A stretch of 28,757 nucleotides of DNA from Bacteroidales bacterium. Its GTDB lineage: Bacteria > Bacteroidota > Bacteroidia > Bacteroidales > P3. Below are positions 15,151 to 22,763 of this stretch, one piece after another. The notes beneath the pieces were generated by a model. The model saw only the letters and a program-made list of their open reading frames with translations. It ran no database searches and was not told the DNA's origin. Each line of letters begins with the position of its first letter. Within the stretch, counting starts at the first letter, position 1. Where the stretch lies: positions 1 through 28,757 of the forward strand of contig JAFWOP010000073.1 of NCBI GenBank assembly GCA_017545365.1, in the 5' to 3' direction. Made by a program: the position numbers and the translations under genes.

Positions 15151-15473
15151 AGGCAAAAAGCAATTAGTTTCAGTGCCTTGGCTCATGCGACACTACATTT
15201 CTGTCTTTTAGGTAAAACAATACAAGAAAGTGGAGCCATCCAATGCGACCTAATCTTTAGACGTGGGGCTGGACTCCCTATGATAAAAAATAAGGTTCAG
15301 TGAATTGCTCCACCGAAGGATGTATCATAGTATATAATACAATCCAACAGGAGCATTCATCTTCCCTTTATTCCTATATCATAATAAGTGAAGTGTCCAG
15401 TTTCACGTCTTCGGAATAGAGCGAAAATGCGCTTTCTCAATAATTTGCAGACAATAGTTCTCTCTGCCTGCAT
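15151..15473 (-). other. Long leader of the small-protein/BspA operon
   Basis: About 320 bp separate the promoter at 15474-15502 from the first gene. No gene above 20 codons is convincing. On the minus strand an 8-bp inverted repeat TTTGCAGA/TCTGCAAA lies at the expected transcript start (about 15446-15480). Two tiny overlapping ORFs (11 and 16 codons) begin near 15360. A long untranslated leader could carry post-transcriptional control, but I recognise no riboswitch. Confidence 0.4.
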
Positions 15474-15502
15474 CTGCAAAGATACAACTTTTTTCTAAAA
15501 CA
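15474..15502 (-). promoter_or_regulatory. Promoter of the small-protein/BspA operon (29-bp module, copy 2)
   Basis: Identical over 29 bases to 12717-12745. On the minus strand it gives TATCTTTG (15477-15484) as the -7 box, with TTTG/TTGC upstream (in GGTTGCTTTG, about 15500-15509) as the -33 region. The match stops just before the GCAAC that both copies share with a one-base offset. Confidence 0.7.
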
Positions 15503-15630
15503 AAGCAACCTTGCACCAAAAATTATCTACGCAGCAATAGTCACTCTCCCCACTTTAGTAAAAATATGCTTTCTTGCGGACAATTATTGTCGGCTTTCGC
15601 CGTTAATATGGAAGCTAATCAAAAACTAGT

Positions 15631-16626
15631 ATGAGACATTATTTTTTCAATCCTACGGTCATCCTTGTTTGTTGCCTCGTCTTGCTGGCGGCGGGTTGCC
15701 GTAAGGACAAGGGGGTGGGGACCTCCCAACCCTCTAGAGCCATCTATCACTGGAAGACAACCTACAACCCAACGCCTTGGGAGCAAGAGTTTTTAAAGGA
15801 ACATAAGATAGGGCGCATCTATCTGCACCTGTTCGATGTGGATGTTGTCCAAGAAGGAGTTGCTCCCGTGGCCACGCTGCGCCTTATGCAGCCGCTGCCC
15901 GAAGATATCGAGGTGGTGCCCACCGTCTTTGTCTCGCACGGGGCGCTGGATGCGATGTCCGACGATTACAGATTGTCAACCTACGATATTGCACATAACA
16001 TTTATGACCGAATCTGTGCCATGATGCGCTGCCATGGGTTGGAATTCAGCGAGGTACAGATTGACTGCGACGGCGGTCAGAAGAGTGCTTGGACGACAAT
16101 GGATTTGGTGTACTTCCTCTGCCAGAGGGCGCATGAGGACAGCGTGAAGGTGAGCACAACACTGCGCCTGAGCCTGTTGACAAAGAAGAAAAACATCCCC
16201 ACCTGCGACCAATATGTGCTGATGATGTACAATACAGGTCGGCTGCAAAGCCGCGAGACACACAACTCGATACTTGACTATAAGGATGTGGAACCGTATA
16301 TCGGACACATGACCCGTGGATGGCTTGACACGCTGGCCAAAGAAGGACGGCAGATAGACATTGCCTACCCCCTCTACGGATGGGGCGTGGCGTTCCATCC
16401 CTCAGGAACATTCTCCCATCTCGTGCCGCCCGACCAACTGCCAGAAGTGGCGGGCGACACCCTGCGGGTGGAATGGGCACAGGTGTCCGACATACAACGG
16501 GTGCAAAAAGCCCTCGAAGGGCGTGTCTTGCCCAGACATAAGCGTTCCACAGTGCTCTTTCATCTCGATTCCGCCAATCTGGCACGTTACTCATTTGAAG
16601 AGGTCGAATCCATCTTTAACCAATAG
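15631..16626 (+). CDS. Lipoprotein, possible TIM-barrel glycosidase-like, unknown function
   Basis: 331 residues. A lipoprotein signal ends LLAAGC (C23), so it is probably an outer-membrane or periplasmic lipoprotein. The mature part begins AIYHWKTTYNPTPWEQEFLKE, then has alternating strand/helix blocks: KIGRIYLHLFDVD, IEVVPTVFVSHGAL, EVQIDCDGGQKSAW, VSTTLRLSLLTK, QYVLMMYNTG and QIDIAYPLYGWGVAF. This pattern suggests a (beta/alpha)8 barrel like DUF3142 or glycoside-hydrolase-related proteins, with acidic residues at strand ends (for example D150/D152 in QIDCD). That is inference; no named family is certain. Ten bp separate it from the next gene, so the two very likely act together. Confidence 0.6.
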   Translation: MRHYFFNPTVILVCCLVLLAAGCRKDKGVGTSQPSRAIYHWKTTYNPTPWEQEFLKEHKIGRIYLHLFDVDVVQEGVAPVATLRLMQPLPEDIEVVPTVFVSHGALDAMSDDYRLSTYDIAHNIYDRICAMMRCHGLEFSEVQIDCDGGQKSAWTTMDLVYFLCQRAHEDSVKVSTTLRLSLLTKKKNIPTCDQYVLMMYNTGRLQSRETHNSILDYKDVEPYIGHMTRGWLDTLAKEGRQIDIAYPLYGWGVAFHPSGTFSHLVPPDQLPEVAGDTLRVEWAQVSDIQRVQKALEGRVLPRHKRSTVLFHLDSANLARYSFEEVESIFNQ

Positions 16627-16636
16627 TTGAGCCGTT

Positions 16637-19000
16637 ATGAGAAACATTCAAAAGACTTGCCTTTATTGCCTCCTCCTCCTAGGTGGGACAGGACTACTGC
16701 CCTCATCCCCGACTGCCCAGGCCTGCGGCCCTTGGATTTTTGGACCGGGGGACATATCCCTTTACCGCATCATGCCTTATTGGCAGGAAAAAGACTATCT
16801 CGTCGGGCACAGCAACTTCGTGTCGGCCAACTGCCAACTGTGGGCACAGCAGGTGGGTGGAGGCGTAACTCCCGAAGCGGTGAACGATGCCCTCTATCAT
16901 CATGGCTACAACGACTGGAAGGCCTTGCAACAGTGGTACAGCCACGGTGGCATGGCCGATTCCTCGGCATGGCTCTGGCAGGGAATGTCGCGCCTGTTCG
17001 GCTACTCATGCAACCTGAGGTACAACGACTTCGTCACCCAGTTGCTGGCCGCCGACGACCGGGAGGCCTTGGACTATCTCTTCCTTTGCAAGGAATACGA
17101 GGAGGTGCGCAAGCAACAGCTCTCGCCGTGGTACTACAGCTGCGGCTGGGACGACTGCGATGTGACGATGGACTCGATAGCCAACAGCGCGTTGTCCTAC
17201 GACGGCCAGCGTTATGCCGACCGCTACCTGCTGCTGGCTGCCAAGTCGCTCTACACCCTTCGCAGCAACGATGAGTGTGTGCGCCTCTGGGAGCAACGTG
17301 GAAGCCTCCTGCCTGCGGGAACCTTGCGCGACGAGATGGAAGGCTACGTGGCTGGTTGCTATCTGCGTCAGGGACAGCGCGAGAAGGCATTGGAAATCTA
17401 CCGCCGACTGGGCGACATACCCTCGCTGCTCTACGTGATGGAAAATGTCGAGCAGGTCTGCGAATACCTGTATGACCTCAATCCCCAGAACCCCTATTTC
17501 CGACCCACTTTGCAGAAGTTTCTCTACTCCTTGGAAAACTACGATTTGTGGAGCAGGTACGATGGGTACGGCATGGCGTTCGACAGTGTACAACGTGTGC
17601 GTCTGCTGCACCTCTGCGAGCGGGCGATGACCGACGGGCGGAACGCCGACAAGGCCCCATGGCGCTACACCGCCGCCGCCATCCACGACCACTACGGGCA
17701 TCCGGCCGAAGCCCTGCGCTGCCTGCAAGGAGCCGAGGAGGGGTGCACCGATGCCTTCCTCGTCAGAAGCATCCGCATCTTCCGCTGCTACCTACATGCC
17801 CGCATCGACTCCGTCGACGACCACTACGAGCAATACCTGCTGGGCGAGCTCCGCTGGCTGGATGCCGAGTTGCAGAAGGAGTACGCCTCGCTCGATGCCG
17901 CTACCCAGTATGGTCTGCAACATATTGACGAGCTGACCTACAGCTCCCTCTATGCGCTCTACACCCACGATGCCATGCGCAAGATTCTCCTAGAGAAAGA
18001 TGGTGCCTGTGCCCGTCTGGCACAGCAAGGCCGCTCCGTGCGTGCGCTGCAGCTGGCCAATATGGCCGAAAACCGTCTCTTTGCCATCACCCACAACGAG
18101 CTGATGCCGATGGTCCGCACCCGTCTGGGACAGTTTGAATACGCCTACAGCTGGGGTGACTTCGACTATTACGAAGTGAACCCCGACAGCCTGCGCCATG
18201 CCCAGTATGTCGACACCCTCAGCCATAACAACCACGACTACAGCAACCGCGCCTTCTGGATTGCCGACACCATGACACCCAATAGGCTGGTGGAATTCTT
18301 CGAACGCACCACAGGCTCACCCCATGACGACTTCGACCGCTTCCTGGCCGACAAGGGCTACCGCGACACCAACTATTGGTACGAGATAATCGGCACCCAC
18401 TACCTGCGCGAAGGCGACTACTACAACGCAGTGCGTTACTTGCGCGTTGTGTCGCCCGATTTTGTCAACAATCAGAATATCGATTTCGAGTGGGACCCCT
18501 TCAGCTACGACCGTCAGCCTCTGCGCTACAAGTGGCATCCCAAGCTGCTGTTCGCCGAGCGGATGCTGTGGCTTGAACGGCAGATGAAACAGGAACAAGA
18601 CCCCGACCGATTGGGACTGCTGATGCTCTCCTATTCCATCGCTTTGCGCAATGCCGCCGACCTCTGTTGGCAGTATCTTTCTTATGGTAGAACCTGCGAC
18701 GATTATGCCTATTGGGACGAATACAGCGAATACTACGAGTCCGACTGGCAGACGTGGTTCTCGCCCAACGATATGCTCCCCAATGGACATGCCTGGTACG
18801 ACACCCGCGAATGCCGTCGGCAGACCTCCGCTTTGGCCGACCAATGGCAGCGGCAGGCTTTCCTGACCATCCGGGGCGACGAGGCTCAGGCCTATGCCTA
18901 CCGCCAGCTTTGTTTCTTCGACCGCATCCGCAAGCACTACCCCCACACCCAAGTGGCCCAGTCCGTTGCGCGCCACTGCGACACCCGGCGGCAGTATTAG
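16637..19000 (+). CDS. Large secreted protein with ACGPW N-terminus, unknown function
   Basis: 787 residues. A signal peptide (about 1-29) is followed by mature sequence starting CGPWIFGPGDISLYRIMPYW. It is rich in Trp and Tyr. Much of it looks helical, with TPR-like stretches: YADRYLLLAAKSLYTLRSNDEC, GCYLRQGQREKALEIYRRLGDIPSL, YNAVRYLRVVSPDF. No catalytic motif or T9SS tail is visible, so export beyond the periplasm is uncertain. The start at 16637 is favoured by the signal peptide and the 10-bp gap to the lipoprotein gene. The coding region is GC-rich, with a strong third-position bias like the housekeeping genes, so it is not obviously recent. Its 3' end overlaps the T9SS gene tail to tail by 4 bp. 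I do not recognise a named family. Confidence 0.65.
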   Translation: MRNIQKTCLYCLLLLGGTGLLPSSPTAQACGPWIFGPGDISLYRIMPYWQEKDYLVGHSNFVSANCQLWAQQVGGGVTPEAVNDALYHHGYNDWKALQQWYSHGGMADSSAWLWQGMSRLFGYSCNLRYNDFVTQLLAADDREALDYLFLCKEYEEVRKQQLSPWYYSCGWDDCDVTMDSIANSALSYDGQRYADRYLLLAAKSLYTLRSNDECVRLWEQRGSLLPAGTLRDEMEGYVAGCYLRQGQREKALEIYRRLGDIPSLLYVMENVEQVCEYLYDLNPQNPYFRPTLQKFLYSLENYDLWSRYDGYGMAFDSVQRVRLLHLCERAMTDGRNADKAPWRYTAAAIHDHYGHPAEALRCLQGAEEGCTDAFLVRSIRIFRCYLHARIDSVDDHYEQYLLGELRWLDAELQKEYASLDAATQYGLQHIDELTYSSLYALYTHDAMRKILLEKDGACARLAQQGRSVRALQLANMAENRLFAITHNELMPMVRTRLGQFEYAYSWGDFDYYEVNPDSLRHAQYVDTLSHNNHDYSNRAFWIADTMTPNRLVEFFERTTGSPHDDFDRFLADKGYRDTNYWYEIIGTHYLREGDYYNAVRYLRVVSPDFVNNQNIDFEWDPFSYDRQPLRYKWHPKLLFAERMLWLERQMKQEQDPDRLGLLMLSYSIALRNAADLCWQYLSYGRTCDDYAYWDEYSEYYESDWQTWFSPNDMLPNGHAWYDTRECRRQTSALADQWQRQAFLTIRGDEAQAYAYRQLCFFDRIRKHYPHTQVAQSVARHCDTRRQY

Positions 19001-20112
19001 TTCACCACTAGCTTCTGTACCGTCTCTTTCTTCTCCGTCTTCACCCTCACCACGTAGCTGCCTCGCGGCAGTGATTCTATTTCCAGCGTCACCGCCCGTG
19101 CGTCACCAGGGTACCTCTTCGAGATAAGCACCCTTCCCGCCATGTCAGACACCTGCACATCCTTTATCGCGTCCGCTGCCTCCACCGTCACCCGTGTCTG
19201 TGCCGGGTTGGGCAACAGCCGAACACTCCCCACATCCTCTGTCGGTTTCGTGGCAGTGAGGTATCCCTGCGGCCGGATTATTGGATAGGCCAATTGAGAA
19301 CGATTTATGTTTATAGTATCTGTCTGCGGGGCAGGTATTCCCCACGTTTCGTAATCGGTGAGTCCTCCTCTCCTGCGGCCACATGCAGAACTACCTGAAT
19401 AATAGTATATAAGGACATTGTTTGTCATATCCGCTAGCCCGTCATAACCGTTTTGGCAGTAGGAATGACTATATCCTGGCCAAGACGCTCCAGTATTAAT
19501 AGAAAAAGTGTCTTTTGAAGAAATACAGACATAAAAGTTCCCCGATATCTCTATCGGTGTGTCAAAATAAAACTCATACATTGGGAACTTAAATAAGGTG
19601 TCATCCCTATCCGGATTATGGTCGCCATACAAGTACATCTCCTCATAGTGTATCAAATACAAGTCAGGCTGCTGCCCCTGTTCTTTCACGAAAGACTGTT
19701 CCTTTAGTGGTCGCAAATTCGAATCTCCTGGTGTGAATTGATATAGTACAATGTCGAACGATATACTACAGTCAGGTAACTCAAAGGGATATTCACGGTA
19801 TTTATCATTTAGGCTTAAAGCAACACCGTATATTGTTTGAGGTTCATCATTCGCTGTCTCAAAAGGACAAACTGTGCCTATTTTAGGATTATTATGTATT
19901 TCGTAATATATATTCTCATATAAATGATTTGGAAAACCTAAAATCCCCAGTAAACCATAGGAAGCATTGTATGCAACAGGTTCTGGAGTGTTATACTCCC
20001 AATACATGTATGCAGGATTAGGGTACCACACCTCCGGCTGTGCCACAATAGGGCTGTTGGTTATGGCCGTCAGCACAGCTACGACTACCATTGATAAAAC
20101 TCTATTCTTCAT
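18997..20112 (-). CDS. Secreted protein with T9SS type A sorting domain
   Basis: 371 residues. The signal peptide MKNRVLSMVVVAVLTAITNSPIVA is followed by about 265 residues I cannot assign, rich in Tyr, Asn and Asp, with beta-strand blocks such as PIEISGNFYVCISSKDTF that suggest a carbohydrate- or ligand-binding beta-sandwich. Residues about 298-371 are a classic type IX secretion C-terminal sorting domain: RLLPNPAQTRVTV, VQVSDMAGRVLIS, LPRGSYVVRVKTEKK and KLVVN. The protein is thus expected to cross the outer membrane and be attached to the surface or released. The mature part is AT-richer than its neighbours. A small secreted ORF lies 23 bp upstream on the same strand. Confidence 0.85.
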   Translation of the reverse strand: MKNRVLSMVVVAVLTAITNSPIVAQPEVWYPNPAYMYWEYNTPEPVAYNASYGLLGILGFPNHLYENIYYEIHNNPKIGTVCPFETANDEPQTIYGVALSLNDKYREYPFELPDCSISFDIVLYQFTPGDSNLRPLKEQSFVKEQGQQPDLYLIHYEEMYLYGDHNPDRDDTLFKFPMYEFYFDTPIEISGNFYVCISSKDTFSINTGASWPGYSHSYCQNGYDGLADMTNNVLIYYYSGSSACGRRRGGLTDYETWGIPAPQTDTININRSQLAYPIIRPQGYLTATKPTEDVGSVRLLPNPAQTRVTVEAADAIKDVQVSDMAGRVLISKRYPGDARAVTLEIESLPRGSYVVRVKTEKKETVQKLVVN

Positions 20113-20135
20113 GATTATGTGTTTTTTATAGGCTA

Positions 20136-20438
20136 TTATTCTGTTGGTTTTACTGGCTCAAATTCGGCAGGAAAATAGGCAGTGTCGTTTATGACATGAA
20201 AGTCCCTTATTGACCACGTGGGGGGTATCTTTACTCGCTTGAAAGATGGCAATGACAAGGTCGGCAGGTAAATAAAATATCCCTGTCCCCCATCTTCGTA
20301 GTAGGCAATCTGGTTTTCTCGGATAATACCACGCTCGGTGGGGCTAGAGCTAGTGGCTTCGGCATAAATTTGTGCCCGCACCCCGCATATCAGCATCAGG
20401 AATGCCGACAATGCGCAAAAAAATAACAGTTTTTTCAT
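20136..20438 (-). CDS. Short secreted protein, possibly truncated
   Basis: 100 residues from the Met at 20438, which gives the signal peptide MKKLLFFCALSAFLMLICGVRA; the open frame upstream of it is rejected. The mature part (QIYAEATSSSPTERGI, GYFIYLPTLSLP, VINDTAYF) resembles the N-terminal part of larger Bacteroidales secreted proteins with an NDTVYF-type beta-propeller motif, and it stops soon after at two adjacent stop codons. It may be a broken remnant of such a gene or a small partner of the T9SS protein 23 bp downstream. A Bacteroidota-type -7 box, TATATTTG, is visible on the minus strand near 20527-20534. Confidence 0.5.
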   Translation of the reverse strand: MKKLLFFCALSAFLMLICGVRAQIYAEATSSSPTERGIIRENQIAYYEDGGQGYFIYLPTLSLPSFKRVKIPPTWSIRDFHVINDTAYFPAEFEPVKPTE

Positions 20439-20581
20439 AATGACAAATTTATTATAAACAATATATAACTCACAATAACAATATTCTATAGCAATTGAGG
20501 CATAAAAGACAACCTCCAAATACCATTGCAAATATACAAAATATTTCATAAACGCAGCACAAAACAAGTTGAATGTTTATA

Positions 20582-20653
20582 GTTGAGGGTTGAAAGTTAT
20601 CCGGGTGCGGCAGCAAATTCTCAATTCTCAATTCTCAAATATCAATTCTCAAG
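20582..20653. repeat. Dispersed AT-rich palindromic repeat, copy B
   Basis: Opposite orientation to copy A. The centre ATCCGGGTGCGGCAGCA (20599-20615) matches the reverse complement of the copy A centre at 15 of 17 positions, and the right arm is a run of AATTCTC heptads. The left arm is degenerate (GTTGAGGGTTGAAAGTT). It lies in the divergent gap upstream of hydF. Confidence 0.8.
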
Positions 20654-20691
20654 GGGCGGCAATAAAAAATGCCATTCTGCGTTATTGAGGC

Positions 20692-21900
20692 ATGAAAGGA
20701 AACGAACTGAAACCCCATATCGGCATCTTCGGAAGAAGAAACTACGGCAAGAGTTCCTTGGTCAACTACCTGACTGGGCAGAATATAGCCATCGTGTCGG
20801 ACATGGCCGGCACCACCACCGACCCGGTGAAGAAAACCATGGAAATCGGCGGCGTGGGCCCTGTGGTGTGGATTGACACCGCAGGTATCGACGACGTGGG
20901 CGACGTGGGCCGTATGCGCATCGACCGCAGCCTCGAAATGCTGGCCCAGGCCGATCTGGCGCTCATCCTCTTCACCAACAACCGCTTCGAGGCCGAAGAG
21001 GTGATGCTGGTGGAGAACTGCCGGAGAAGGGCCATCCCCTACATCCTCATCTATTCCCAGGCCGACCGCCTGAAACCCGACCCCAGCCTCATCGAACGGC
21101 TCGAGGCCGACTACGAAACCAAGGTCTTCGTGCTGACGGTGAAAGACCCGAACCTGCGCGACGGGCTCACCGCCCGCATCCGCGAAGCCCTGCCCGAGAC
21201 GGCTTACGTGCACAAAAGCCTCCTCGGCGACGTGATTGGCGAAGGCGACACTGTGCTCATGGTCACACCCATCGACAGCTCCGCCCCCGAAGGCCGCATG
21301 ATTCTGCCTCAGGTGCAGGTGCTGCGCGACATTCTGGACAACCACGCCCGCGCCGTGGTGTGCCGCGAAACGGAGCTGAAAACCACCCTTGAAGGGCTAC
21401 GCGAGAACCCACGATTGGTGGTCACCGACAGCCAGGTCTACGACATGGTGTCCAAGATTGTGCCCGACGACATCTACCTCACCAGCTTCAGCGTGGTACT
21501 GGCACGTGCCAAAGGACTGTTCCAGAACTACGTAGAGGGGACTCCCGCCATCGACCGCCTCAAGGATGGCGACCGTGTGCTGATGCTCGAAAGCTGCACC
21601 CACAACGTCACCTGCGAGGACATCGGGCGGGTGAAGCTGCCCAAGCTCCTGGCCAAATACACAGGCTGCCAACTGCAATGCGAGGCCGTGGCAGGCCTTA
21701 CTGCCCTTCCTCGTCCCATCACCGACTATGCGCTGGTCATACAGTGTGGCGGCTGCGTGGTCACTGCCAAACAGCTGGCCGCACGCCTGGCTCCCGCCAT
21801 CTCGGCCGGCGTACCCGTCAGCAACTACGGCCTCGCCATCGCCTATATGAACGGCATCTTCGAGCGCAGCATGAGAATATTCAATAATGTAAAGGTTTAG
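20692..21900 (+). CDS. hydF: [FeFe]-hydrogenase maturation GTPase HydF
   Basis: 402 residues. HydF is the scaffold that receives the diiron subcluster made by HydE and HydG and delivers it to HydA. The N-terminal GTPase has the P-loop GRRNYGKSS (14-22), G2 TTTD, G3 DTAG (62-65) and a degenerate G4, SQAD (122-125), where NKxD is usual. The C-terminal cluster domain has C302-T-H304 and C352-G-G-C355. In most HydFs a His precedes the CxxC; here it is Q351. The spacing between H304 and position 351 is 46, within the family range. No hydE, hydG or hydA is in this window. Downstream folA is in the same direction, 110 bp away. Confidence 0.94.
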   Translation: MKGNELKPHIGIFGRRNYGKSSLVNYLTGQNIAIVSDMAGTTTDPVKKTMEIGGVGPVVWIDTAGIDDVGDVGRMRIDRSLEMLAQADLALILFTNNRFEAEEVMLVENCRRRAIPYILIYSQADRLKPDPSLIERLEADYETKVFVLTVKDPNLRDGLTARIREALPETAYVHKSLLGDVIGEGDTVLMVTPIDSSAPEGRMILPQVQVLRDILDNHARAVVCRETELKTTLEGLRENPRLVVTDSQVYDMVSKIVPDDIYLTSFSVVLARAKGLFQNYVEGTPAIDRLKDGDRVLMLESCTHNVTCEDIGRVKLPKLLAKYTGCQLQCEAVAGLTALPRPITDYALVIQCGGCVVTAKQLAARLAPAISAGVPVSNYGLAIAYMNGIFERSMRIFNNVKV

Positions 21901-21960
21901 ATAGGCCCGCTTCGCTTGAAAGTTAAAAAGGTTCGCGTCAAATAACCCCGCACCTAAAAC

Positions 21961-22000
21961 CGTTAAACCTCTAAAACTGTAACAGTTTAACACCTTAACG
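21961..22000. repeat. Dyad between hydF and folA
   Basis: Nested inverted repeat: CGTTAA (21961-21966) with TTAACG (21995-22000), and inside it AAACTG-TAA-CAGTTT (21974-21988). The middle part is mismatched. It may act as a weak terminator for hydF, or be related in style to the TTTAAA-rich palindrome at 139-174. Confidence 0.4.
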
Positions 22001-22010
22001 CATCCCTCCG

Positions 22011-22547
22011 ATGATAGATATATCCCCCAAATACAACCTCTCCATCATCGTGGCCGTGGCGCAGAACATGGCCATCGGCCGCGACAACGACCTGCTGTGG
22101 CACATCAGCGACGACCTGAAACGTTTCAAATCCCTCACCGCAGGGCACACCGTCGTCATGGGGCGCCGCACCTTCGACTCCCTGCCCAAGAAGCCGCTGC
22201 CCAAACGCCGCAACCTCGTCCTCACCCACGACCCCTCCTTTGCCTTCGAAGTGCCGCAAACGGCTACCGGCACCCTCGAAGTGGCTCACAGCATACCCCA
22301 GGTTCTCCGCATGGTGGAAGGGGAGGAGGAGACCTTCATCATGGGTGGCGGCACCATCTACCGCGACTTCCTCCCGCTGGTGGGCCGACTCTATGTCACA
22401 TGGGTCTACAAAGACTTCGAGGCGGATGTCTTCTTCCCGCCCATCGACCTCTCGGCCTTCCGTCAGGTGAGCCTCTCCGACCGCATGGCCGACCCCGAAA
22501 GCGGTCTCGAATTCGCCTATGCCGAATATGTGCGTCGGTTGGGGTAA
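22011..22547 (+). CDS. folA: Dihydrofolate reductase
   Basis: 178 residues. DHFR reduces dihydrofolate to tetrahydrofolate with NADPH. The fold starts NLSIIVAVAQNMAIGRDNDLLW, and the catalytic acid is D35 in HISDDLKRFK, at the place of E. coli D27. NADPH-binding blocks are VVMGRRTFDSL and FIMGGGTIYRDFL. The 8-residue lead-in MIDISPKY is slightly longer than usual; the start at 22011 is the first ATG in frame. Its folate partner folE is 17 kb away. Secure. Confidence 0.97.
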   Translation: MIDISPKYNLSIIVAVAQNMAIGRDNDLLWHISDDLKRFKSLTAGHTVVMGRRTFDSLPKKPLPKRRNLVLTHDPSFAFEVPQTATGTLEVAHSIPQVLRMVEGEEETFIMGGGTIYRDFLPLVGRLYVTWVYKDFEADVFFPPIDLSAFRQVSLSDRMADPESGLEFAYAEYVRRLG

Positions 22548-22640
22548 AAGGTCAAATCAGACAGTTTAGAGCCTAGTTTCCCCCGCTTTTTTTAATAATA
22601 GGGGACCGGCTTCGTTCGTTTTCGCTTCAAGATAAGCTCG

Positions 22641-22685
22641 TTCTAGGTTCGTTTTAGGATGTGGAATCCTAGAACGTGCCTAGAA
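22641..22685. terminator. 20-bp imperfect inverted repeat between convergent genes
   Basis: The left arm 22641-22660 (TTCTAGGTTCGTTTTAGGAT) pairs with 22666-22685 at 17 of 20 positions around the loop GTGGA. It sits between the folA stop and the convergent hydrolase gene, a natural place for a bidirectional terminator. TCCTAGA recurs just after it (about 22689-22695). No other gene is seen in 22548-22763. Confidence 0.5.
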
Positions 22686-22763
22686 GTATCCTAGATGTAT
22701 CTGAGAATGAGCGAAGGCGTGGCGGAGATGGGGTGGCCCTCTTTCGGATGCGGCGGAGTGCTG

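Noticed and set aside
15315..15358. Two tiny overlapping ORFs in the BspA operon leader as real leader peptides
   Set aside because: At 11 and 16 codons, with no amino acid bias or attenuator hairpins, they are compatible with chance.
20635..21345. 236-codon minus-strand open frame
   Set aside because: Antisense to hydF in a GC-rich region, where long shadow frames are expected.
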